A stretch of 64,000 nt of DNA, taken from assembly GCF_900113945.1 (NCBI RefSeq), contig NZ_FORG01000002.1, positions 1-64,000 of the forward strand, written 5' to 3'. This DNA is from Xenorhabdus mauleonii. Lineage in GTDB: Bacteria; Pseudomonadota; Gammaproteobacteria; Enterobacterales; Enterobacteriaceae. How positions within the stretch are numbered: position 1 is the first letter of the stretch; every line of letters starts with the position of its first letter. The notes beneath the pieces were generated by a model. It saw nothing but the letters and a program-made list of their open reading frames with translations, was not told the DNA's origin and searched no databases. The position numbers and the translations under genes are program-made. Shown here one piece after another: positions 6,708 to 13,181 of this stretch.

Positions 6708-7097
6708 CCGCTATTTTCGTTTACTCGAGACCTATTAATTCATAAATAATAATTTCGATTATTTAGGCTATTACGGATAATTTCTCCCAATTCACTGTTT
6801 ATCTCTAATAGCCTGATTAGATATTCCATACTATTAACCTGCCCTCTATACGATATATTCAATGAATTCCAAATAGTGTAGAAGTAGCAAAAGAGTGGAA
6901 AATTTGCCGGAAACCGATTTGCTCAGCTAAAAACTTCTCTCTAGAGAAAGGCAGGAGCCTTTCATCAGCCTCCGGAAACAAGAAACCATATGTTTTATAA
7001 AAACAGTGACCAAAGTGGACAAGTGTCGCCAGTAAAGAGGCTATTTAAAAGGCCGCTGCTATATAGCAGTAAGCAGTATCGGCATATTTAGATTCAT
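6708..7097. other. Intergenic region with GGA-rich hairpin, no gene supported
   Basis: No credible gene is visible. The stretch 6897-7019 contains five GGA motifs, one of them (AGGA, 6953-6956) exactly in the loop of a 7-bp hairpin GAAAGGC/GCCTTTC at 6946-6963. AGGA in a hairpin loop is the preferred target of CsrA/RsmA. A short frame starting at 6990 (about 33 codons) has no ribosome-binding site and was not called. Confidence 0.35.
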
Positions 7098-7532
7098 CTA
7101 TGATAAAAATGTTTGCCGCTCTGATGCTCTCCTGCTACGTAGATCTGATAGTTCCCGCCCATCTGCACGATCCCATTTTAAAAATTCTTCTGCAGCACCT
7201 TGGTAATCACTTGCATTTAATTTTTTCAACAACGTTGAGTGACTAAAATTATTAATTCCAAGATTGAAAATAAATGAACATAAGGCATCAAACTGCCCTT
7301 GTGTTAGAGGAACCTTAACTAACCGTTGGATGGCGCTATAAACAGGTGCAAGATCTTCGCGTAAAAATGCCTCTGCTTGTTGTGCTGTAATAACCTGCCC
7401 AGGTTTTACGCCTCTTGTATGGCCATAGCCGATTGTCCACGGTTCAGCCCCCGTGGCAGGGTCAGGATATGCTTTTAATCTTAACCCTTCATAGCTTTTC
7501 AGCTTAATGATGCCATTTTCACTGATTTCCAT
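7098..7532 (-). CDS. Phage endolysin, GH24 lysozyme (T4/P21 type)
   Basis: This 144-residue muramidase cleaves the MurNAc-GlcNAc bond of peptidoglycan during phage lysis. The GH24 signature is present: KSYEGLRLKAYPDP...WTIGYGHT, with the catalytic glutamate near residue 15 (E-x8-D-x5-T geometry), followed by LTQGQFDALCSFIFNLG and the C-terminal WDRADGRELSDLRSRRASER. No signal-arrest helix precedes it, so it would need a holin for export. The start ATG at 7530-7532 has GGAGAG five bases upstream. No spanin (Rz/Rz1) genes or holin lie next to it, so it is a stranded part of a decayed lysis module, or a domesticated lysozyme. Confidence 0.9.
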   Translation of the reverse strand: MEISENGIIKLKSYEGLRLKAYPDPATGAEPWTIGYGHTRGVKPGQVITAQQAEAFLREDLAPVYSAIQRLVKVPLTQGQFDALCSFIFNLGINNFSHSTLLKKLNASDYQGAAEEFLKWDRADGRELSDLRSRRASERQTFLS

Positions 7533-7751
7533 TTTTTCTCTCCACAATTAGATTGAGAACCAGGTTGGGCTTTGTTTAAAAAACAGTCTAAAAATGAAGT
7601 ATAGTCAAATAAAAAGTCAATGAAGCGACTGTATTCCCTAAGCTGAAGGTTTCTCCCCAAAAAGAACAACGACAAAAATCATTAATTTTCAATTGCATAT
7701 AATTAATTGCATGTTTTTTTTAAATTTTAAAAAATTTATTTAATAAATATC

Positions 7752-7779
7752 TTGACTCTTTTTGTTTTGAGCATAAAAT
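7752..7779 (+). promoter_or_regulatory. Sigma-70 promoter of the 24-codon gene
   Basis: TTGACT (7752-7757) and TAAAAT (7774-7779) are separated by 16 bases. They match the -35 and -10 consensus well and stand about 60 bases before the 24-codon reading frame at 7843. Confidence 0.55.
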
Positions 7780-7800
7780 CTCCCCCAGAATTTAGATTTT

Positions 7801-7816
7801 CGTGAAGTAAATCACA
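7801..7816. promoter_or_regulatory. CRP-like binding site
   Basis: CGTGA-N6-TCACA matches the CRP consensus TGTGA-N6-TCACA at 9 of 10 core positions. It lies about 20 bases downstream of the predicted -10 box, a position from which CRP would normally repress, unless a different promoter is used. Confidence 0.4.
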
Positions 7817-7842
7817 ATTTATAACCCCCAAAGGACATCGTC

Positions 7843-7917
7843 ATGAAATCTGTAAAATCTTTTATCTCAAACGTACACTGCGTCGTGATTCGGTTGTCAA
7901 CAACTCGCTTTATGTAA
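7843..7917 (+). CDS. Tiny 24-residue protein or leader peptide with its own transcription unit
   Basis: A 24-codon frame starts MKSVKSFISN and ends TTRFM. It has a clear AAAGGA ribosome-binding site seven bases before the ATG, a sigma-70 promoter at 7752-7779 and an intrinsic terminator at 7947-7977, giving a predicted transcript of about 190 nt. The peptide is basic and only mildly hydrophobic, unlike the membrane-spanning type I toxins. No gene follows before the terminator, so it is not an obvious attenuator leader of a downstream operon. Alternatives are a dual-function small RNA or a small-protein gene. I do not recognise it. The transcription unit is well supported; translation is likely but unproven. 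Confidence 0.5.
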   Translation: MKSVKSFISNVHCVVIRLSTTRFM

Positions 7918-7946
7918 TCGTTAAGCATTGTGTCAACACAGAGATT

Positions 7947-7977
7947 AGCCAGCTTAAAAACAAAGCTGGCTTTTTTT
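7947..7977 (+). terminator. Terminator of the 24-codon unit
   Basis: AGCCAGCTT (7947-7955) and AAGCTGGCT (7963-7971) form a 9-bp stem followed by seven T residues. Confidence 0.85.
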
Positions 7978-8113
7978 CATCATAAAAATCTAATGCGCTG
8001 ATTTTATAGCCAACAATTCTCATTGAACTTCTATTTTAGAAAATTTGTCTCATATGTAGCATACTTAACATTCCCATATCCCTGAAAGCTTATTTGAATA
8101 TTAGGAGAGCTAT

Positions 8114-8464
8114 ATGAACCTAATGGATTTCCGCAATCTTAAGTTAAAACCAGAATTAAGTATAATTGAGATTTTTTTGCATCTCATCGTTTGGTTTTTG
8201 ATTACTTTATTGACATTAGGGCTAGGCGCCTTTGTGTTTCCTTATTATATGACTCGTTTAATCATTAACAAAACACTGGTCATAGATAGAAATAGCGGAA
8301 AGATTATCGGAAAATTAGATTGTGAGATAAATTTTGCTCAAATTATTGGTTATGTCATTCTCTGGGCTATTCTCTCTTTCATTACATTTGGCCTATTATA
8401 TTTCGTATATCTTTATAAAATTATTGCACATTGTATTAACCATACACATATGGCTTCTGTTTAA
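8114..8464 (+). CDS. Small membrane protein, DUF6693-like (116 aa)
   Basis: The protein has two long hydrophobic hairpins (about residues 18-50 and 77-105), each with the repeated pattern I(I/V)-x-W-(F/A)-(L/I)-x-(L/F)-(I/L)-T-(L/F)-G-(L/F). They flank a conserved-looking central loop IINKTLVIDRNSGKIIGKLDCEI. The two halves look like an internal duplication. The pattern resembles a family of uncharacterised inner-membrane proteins (DUF6693, related in style to DUF898). A TAGGAGAG site precedes the ATG. It is monocistronic, facing the Ail/Lom gene across a shared hairpin. Function is unknown. Confidence 0.65.
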   Translation: MNLMDFRNLKLKPELSIIEIFLHLIVWFLITLLTLGLGAFVFPYYMTRLIINKTLVIDRNSGKIIGKLDCEINFAQIIGYVILWAILSFITFGLLYFVYLYKIIAHCINHTHMASV

Positions 8465-8590
8465 ATAAAAATTGAGAATATAAGATAAACAATAGCATAA
8501 TCATCAGTTATTGTTTAATATACCATATTGCCACAGATAACCAATCAATATAAATAATAAATTCGACCTTTCATATTAATTTGAATAATA

Positions 8591-8624
8591 AAAAACCCGA
8601 ATTCAATGATAAAAAGAATTCGGG
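8591..8624 (-). terminator. Terminator between the DUF6693-like gene and the Ail-like gene
   Basis: CCCGAATTC (8596-8604) pairs with GAATTCGGG (8616-8624). On the minus strand the stem is followed by a run of six T residues, so it best serves the Ail/Lom gene that ends at 8709. Confidence 0.7.
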
Positions 8625-8708
8625 CAAAATTAAATTATTTTAAAATTTAATATAACCAATAAAAAATAGGCGTAAACGAAAAAATAACTAATACGTATAA
8701 ATGATAAC

Positions 8709-9266
8709 TTAGAAACGATAACCTACGCCAAAAGCCCAGGTTCCCAGCTTAAATTCACCCGATTTGGCATGCGAATATGAAACATCAGCAGCCCAATTTG
8801 GAGCTGGGTTAAATTGCAAACCTATTCCATAAGACAATGACGTTTTTTTCATGCTGCCGTTTGTAGTTTTGTCAGATACATCAAAACTCACTTTCCTGTG
8901 AACCGCACCAAGTAAACCATACGCACTAACAAAATCATTAAAACGATATGCCGGGCCAGCCATCAAAGATGTATTACTCCATTTGAATTTTGATATATTG
9001 CCTAAGTTATCATCTGTATGTTGATTTTGCGTATAAGTTAATGAACTAATAATTCCAAAATGCTTGTCAAACTCATAACGATATTTCAAGTTTAATCCAT
9101 GTTGTTTGTTATCCATCTTTTTATTAGCAAGTTGGATTTCAGCATCGCTATTTATCGAGCTTTGAGCATACCCTAAAGAAATAGTATGGTTATTGCTGGC
9201 ATTAACATTAAAAGAAAATATAGATACCCCAACTGCAATAGCAGTTGCCAATAATGTGTGTTTCAT
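8709..9266 (-). CDS. Ail/Lom/OmpX-family outer-membrane protein
   Basis: This 185-residue protein has a signal peptide (MKHTLLATAIAVGVSIFSFNVNA) and an eight-strand barrel of the Ail/Lom/OmpX class. HTISLGYAQS is the first strand, GLNLKYRYEFDKHFG and SLMAGPAYRFNDFVSAYGLLGA are the typical central strands, and WAFGVGYRF is a terminal strand with the C-terminal Phe that BamA recognises. Family members bind host cells or complement regulators and confer serum resistance. The ATG at 9264-9266 starts the signal peptide; an upstream in-frame start would add 13 non-signal residues. A second, shorter Ail-like gene lies at 10929-11390. Confidence 0.85.
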   Translation of the reverse strand: MKHTLLATAIAVGVSIFSFNVNASNNHTISLGYAQSSINSDAEIQLANKKMDNKQHGLNLKYRYEFDKHFGIISSLTYTQNQHTDDNLGNISKFKWSNTSLMAGPAYRFNDFVSAYGLLGAVHRKVSFDVSDKTTNGSMKKTSLSYGIGLQFNPAPNWAADVSYSHAKSGEFKLGTWAFGVGYRF

Positions 9267-9805
9267 AGATAAAAATTCTCTGTCATTCGTGTTTAATATA
9301 CTCACCCTGCCTGTAACAGCTTTCGCAATATATAAAAATTATATTAGGAATTCAAGTATAGGTAACAAGTCAAACTAATCATGAATAATATTTTTTCATT
9401 TAAAATTCAAATAATTATACAAAAAATATCATTTTAAAAATACATAGGATGTATCCATAAACATCGAGAATAAAATAAAATAATAAATAAAATCAGCCAA
9501 TTGAAACACATAAAAAGAAAATGTAAGATTATTTATTTTAAGATATATCTTAAAATAAATAATTAGAAACTAGAGTAAATTTAAGGCATTAAATATTCAT
9601 GGGATATATTTAATTAAAATTGATTCATGAAAAAAATAAATTAATTGATTATTTACTTATTGCGCATGAATTATTAAAACACAAAGTTAACTCATTTATT
9701 TCGTTTACATCATGTTTTAATTATGTTACTTTCCAGTGTTGAATTGCGGTCTTGATAACAAAACCGCAACTTTTACTCTACGTCGATATAATTCATCGTA
9801 GCTCA
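9267..9805. other. Very AT-rich upstream region of the Ail-like gene
   Basis: No gene is supported in these 540 bases. The composition is strongly A+T, as expected of H-NS-silenced virulence promoters. It contains a 36-bp perfect palindrome (listed separately) and, near the amidase stop, a TTGCGGT/ACCGCAA hairpin (9744-9769) without a strong T-run. Confidence 0.5.
9528..9563. repeat. 36-bp perfect palindrome
   Basis: The two 18-bp arms are exact reverse complements with no spacer; the centre is AGATA/TATCT at 9545/9546 and both flanks are AT-only apart from one G:C pair. It could extrude a cruciform or bind a dimeric or tetrameric regulator. It lies about 260 bp upstream of the Ail-like start codon. 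Confidence 0.85.
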
Positions 9806-10576
9806 TTAGCTATGATCAAAATATTTTTCAACTAATGCGTATAAGATAGCTATCGTTTCTATATCTGGTAATCCATCGTAACATGACGGGCGGAAGTGCA
9901 TCTGAAATGCTCGGTTAAGTAACTGAAAATTGTTATCATTTTCTGCGTCTAAAATATCATATCCATAACGCTTAAATTTAGCCAAAATCTCTACGCGATC
10001 AGGTAAACAGTGCTCAAATTGTTTGACATATTTTTGCTTAATATCCTCGTCGTACCATGCTCCAACGCCTGAATCATATAATTTTTTCCATGGAAATTTA
10101 GGACCTGGATCTGTTTTTCTTTTCCATGCAATATCTGAATGCCCTATAACATGAGTCGGCGTAATATCTGGATAACGTTGTAATATATTAATGGCTAGTT
10201 CTTTAATGGCATCAATTTGATCCGGATTATAAAGAGGGAAAGTTAAAACACCACAATCATCACTGGCTTCATTCACAATTTCGATACCAATAGATGTATC
10301 ATTTAACCCTTCTCGTCCTGCCCAACTACTTACTCCTGCATGCCATGCCCTTTCCAATTCATCGACCAAATTAAATATATGAATTTCATCAAAGCCCGCA
10401 GCCTGATAAGTCGGATCATCTGGGTTCGGGACTAGGTAATGAGCACTAACAAGATTTCCAGTCAATGCCTTAATAGACGCTTCAAAATTCAGGGCTGTGT
10501 AGTGCATGATCAAAAAACGGGGGCGTCTGTTGAAACTTTGGATTGAGCGATATGAGTTGTAATCAATTTTATACAT
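9806..10576 (-). CDS. AmiD-like N-acetylmuramoyl-L-alanine amidase lacking a signal peptide
   Basis: The zinc amidase (Amidase_2) domain spans about residues 18-160: FLIMHYTA carries the first zinc histidine, VSAHYLVP follows, then AWHAG, LNDTSIGIEIVNE, HVIGHSDIA with the second ligand and KTDPGPKFPW with the Asp/Lys pair. The C-terminal ~70 residues (FKRYGYD..., NRAFQMHFRP) match the peptidoglycan-binding domain of AmiD. It is collinear with E. coli AmiD, a lipoprotein that cleaves the MurNAc-L-Ala bond. Here, however, the protein begins MYKIDYNSYRS with no signal peptide or lipobox. It may be cytoplasmic, a phage-type enzyme, or exported by a secretion system such as T6SS. No immunity-like partner is obvious next to it. 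Confidence 0.85.
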   Translation of the reverse strand: MYKIDYNSYRSIQSFNRRPRFLIMHYTALNFEASIKALTGNLVSAHYLVPNPDDPTYQAAGFDEIHIFNLVDELERAWHAGVSSWAGREGLNDTSIGIEIVNEASDDCGVLTFPLYNPDQIDAIKELAINILQRYPDITPTHVIGHSDIAWKRKTDPGPKFPWKKLYDSGVGAWYDEDIKQKYVKQFEHCLPDRVEILAKFKRYGYDILDAENDNNFQLLNRAFQMHFRPSCYDGLPDIETIAILYALVEKYFDHS

Positions 10577-10928
10577 AATTATTTTCCTTTATTAATTTAC
10601 GACGTATGAAGCTAACGCCAAATCATTGCGAAAATGCTCTCCATAACCTAGCTATGATAAATGAATAATTATATTTAGGCACGCTACAAACTCATTTTAT
10701 GAGCTTAAACAATGGATGATGGTATTATTTTTTAATAAATTTAATGTAACCTATTTGCTATATTTTCAGAGTTATCTGTTAGTATTTTAGATAAAGACAA
10801 CAAGAAAAACATGGCATCACTGTAAAAAAGCGTCAGTTATTATAAAGGGATCAAAAGCATTAACCGAAAAAAATAAATTAGTTTACAATAAAAACTATTA
10901 TCCTATTTAAAGTTTATAGGTAAATATT
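10577..10928. other. AT-rich intergenic region, nothing recognised
   Basis: This stretch between the amidase start and the second Ail-like gene holds no open frame with a credible start, no tRNA and no clear terminator. It presumably contains the amidase promoter. Confidence 0.5.
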
Positions 10929-11390
10929 TCAAAATCGATATTCAATACCAAAACTAAAACCACCGATATTTGAACTTTCATTTTCTGGCTTAATTTGCAT
11001 TTCTTCATAACTGATATGAAAGATGAAGTTTTCCCACGGATTAATTAATGCCCCCGTACCCCATGCTAAAAATATATTTTTATCAGAACAAACATACGTA
11101 CCAAAACAAGCTCTCCTTTCTTTTTCATTTCCACGATCTAACTGCGTTACACTCAAAATACCATATAAGCTAAAATAGTGGTTAACCCTATAACTGGGCG
11201 CTATCAGTGATGTTTTTAACATGCTCCATTCGGGCCTAAACTTGTAAATGTAGTTAGCATTATTCCGTTGTTTTTCTTCAATTTTAGCTACACTACTTTC
11301 CCTCATTGAAGTCATTTGTTCTCCAGAATAAAGAGCATGTGCTGGCAACGTCATGCAAGAAACAAATATAATAATGAGGAGTTTATTCAT
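10929..11390 (-). CDS. Short Ail/Lom-family outer-membrane protein
   Basis: The product has a signal peptide (MNKLLIIIFVSCMTLPAHA) and barrel strands that resemble Ail/Lom: FRPEWSMLKTSLIAPSYRVNHYFSLYGILSV, WGTGALINPWENFIFHISYEE, and a terminal GFSFGIEYRF with C-terminal Phe. At 153 residues (about 134 mature) it is shorter than typical Ail (about 160-165 mature), mainly in the N-terminal strands, so one barrel hairpin may be lost or reduced. Two cysteines (CFGTYVC) sit in a predicted surface loop and could form a disulfide. It may be a diverged paralogue of the gene at 8709-9266. Confidence 0.65.
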   Translation of the reverse strand: MNKLLIIIFVSCMTLPAHALYSGEQMTSMRESSVAKIEEKQRNNANYIYKFRPEWSMLKTSLIAPSYRVNHYFSLYGILSVTQLDRGNEKERRACFGTYVCSDKNIFLAWGTGALINPWENFIFHISYEEMQIKPENESSNIGGFSFGIEYRF

Positions 11391-11770
11391 TGATTATTAC
11401 CCCATAACTGAGATAAGTGCACTAACAATAATCCCTTGAATACAACTCATTAGACAGAATCCGTTGCTCATAATCCACCGAATGCGAGCTATCAAATACG
11501 ATCTATCAAATACAATGAGTAAAAATCAATGCTAAGCCTAAAAGTGGCTTTGAATGCTATAACGTCAACTAATGAAAAAAAAACTTATGATAAATTATTA
11601 TAGAACATCATGTTAAAATTAGGGGGGAGAAAAGAATGGATAATGTGAACACACTATAAACAGAAGTAATATGTTCACAAATGGAGATAGTTCAACATCC
11701 GTTATAATATTATGTTGACCTTTTAACTGTATATAATTATTTCCAATTTATTCTACAAGAATGAAGAAAT
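11391..11770. other. Intergenic region with inverted repeats and a 7-codon frame
   Basis: No conventional gene is present. The plus strand has a strong AGGGGGGAG ribosome-binding site (11621-11629) before a 7-codon frame (11636-11659) and an 8-bp inverted repeat TGTGAACA/TGTTCACA (11644-11651 and 11672-11679). A direct repeat CTATCAAATAC occurs twice near 11490-11515. Their function is unknown. Confidence 0.4.
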
Positions 11771-12037
11771 TTACAGTTCAATCTCAATATCTGTCAATGG
11801 ATGACAGCTACAGGGTAAAATTTCGCCCTCATTAACAAATGCCAATGGCTTACAGGGATAACCTACTTTTCCTTTTATCAAACGCACACGACAAGAACCG
11901 CAATAACCTTGACGGCATTGATATTCAGCTTGAACTTTGTTGTGTTCTAGAGCTTCCAGCAAATTTCTGTGCAAATCTGAAGAATAATAAAAGGATAAAC
12001 CCTGCCGCAACGGCAGGGTAACTTTATAATCAGCCAT
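11771..12037 (-). CDS. yfaE: 2Fe-2S ferredoxin YfaE, class I RNR cofactor maintenance
   Basis: This 88-residue plant-type ferredoxin carries the Cx4Cx2C cluster motif (Cys41, Cys46, Cys49 in CRQGYCGSC) with the fourth ligand in ILPCSC near residue 76. In E. coli YfaE supplies electrons to rebuild the diferric-tyrosyl radical of NrdB. The ATG at 12035-12037 lies one base after the nrdB stop codon, so the two are translationally coupled. The frame stays open upstream through nrdB, but MADYKVTLPL is the homologous start. Intact and normal in length. Confidence 0.95.
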   Translation of the reverse strand: MADYKVTLPLRQGLSFYYSSDLHRNLLEALEHNKVQAEYQCRQGYCGSCRVRLIKGKVGYPCKPLAFVNEGEILPCSCHPLTDIEIEL

Positions 12038-12038
12038 A

Positions 12039-13169
12039 TCAGAGCTCAAAGCCGCTGAGATCTTCAGCATTGACTTCCGAATCAATCTGACCAACCAGGT
12101 AAGAACTGACTTCGACCTCCTGTGGAGCCACTTGAACGTTGTCTGAAACCAGCCATGAATTAATCCAAGGAATAGGATTGGAGCGAGTTTCAAATGGTAA
12201 TTTCAAGCCAACCGCCTGCATACGAATATTGGTGATATATTCAACATACTGAGACAGGATATCTTTATTCAAACCAATCATGGAACCATCTTTAAACAGA
12301 TAGTCAGCCCACTCTTTTTCCTGCTCTGCGGCATCTACAAACAAATCGTAGCACGCTTGCTCACACTCTTTGGCTATCTCCGCCATTTCAGGATCATCCT
12401 GACCAGAACGCAGCAGATTCAGCATGTGCTGTGTGCCTGTTAGATGTAAAGCTTCATCACGGGCAATAAGTTTGATGATCTTAGCATTACCTTCCATCAG
12501 TTCACGTTCAGCAAAGGCAAACGAGCAAGCAAAACTAACGTAGAAACGAATGGCTTCCAATGCGTTAACACTCATCAGGCACAAGTAAAGTTGCTTTTTC
12601 AATTCCCGCAGATTTACTGTGATTGTTTTTCCCGCAACCTCATGTGTTCCTTCACCCAACAGATGATAGTTTTTGGTCATTTCAATCAGATCATCGTAAT
12701 ACCCAGAGATATCCTTGGCGCGCTTTAATATCTGCTCATTTTCCACAATATCATCGAACACGACTGAAGGGTCGTTCACGATATTACGGATAATGTGCGT
12801 ATAAGAACGCGAGTGGATCGTCTCAGAAAATGACCATGTTTCAACCCAAGTTTCCAATTCAGGAATGGAAATCAATGGCAGGAAAGCCACGTTAGGGCTA
12901 CGCCCCTGAATGGAATCCAGCAATGTTTGATATTTCAGGTTGCTGATGAAAATATGTTTTTCATGATCCGGCAACGCATTGTAGTCAATACGGTCACGTG
13001 ATACATCCACTTCTTCCGGACGCCAGAAGAAGGAGAGTTGTTTTTCAATCAGCTTCTCAAAAATCGGATATTTCTGCTGATCGAAACGCGCCACATTTAC
13101 AGACTGGCCGAAAAACATCGGCTCCTGTAGTTGGTTATTTTTTACTTGCGAAAAAGTTGTATAGGACAT
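12039..13169 (-). CDS. nrdB: Ribonucleoside-diphosphate reductase class Ia, beta subunit
   Basis: The small subunit of aerobic ribonucleotide reductase generates the tyrosyl radical used by NrdA to make deoxynucleotides. At 376 residues it matches the E. coli length. The di-iron ligands Asp85, Glu116 and His119 are visible, with the radical tyrosine Tyr123 in SRSYTH, and the second ligand set lies in the [18 protein letters not shown] region. The acidic C-terminal tail ([11 protein letters not shown]) is the segment that docks on NrdA. It lies 12 bases after nrdA and is followed by yfaE, forming the usual three-gene operon. Confidence 0.98.
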   Translation of the reverse strand: MSYTTFSQVKNNQLQEPMFFGQSVNVARFDQQKYPIFEKLIEKQLSFFWRPEEVDVSRDRIDYNALPDHEKHIFISNLKYQTLLDSIQGRSPNVAFLPLISIPELETWVETWSFSETIHSRSYTHIIRNIVNDPSVVFDDIVENEQILKRAKDISGYYDDLIEMTKNYHLLGEGTHEVAGKTITVNLRELKKQLYLCLMSVNALEAIRFYVSFACSFAFAERELMEGNAKIIKLIARDEALHLTGTQHMLNLLRSGQDDPEMAEIAKECEQACYDLFVDAAEQEKEWADYLFKDGSMIGLNKDILSQYVEYITNIRMQAVGLKLPFETRSNPIPWINSWLVSDNVQVAPQEVEVSSYLVGQIDSEVNAEDLSGFEL

Positions 13170-13181
13170 AGTTTCCTCAAA

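Noticed and set aside
6990-7091. 33-codon frame MFYKNSDQSG...
   Set aside because: No ribosome-binding site and no recognisable relative; probably chance.
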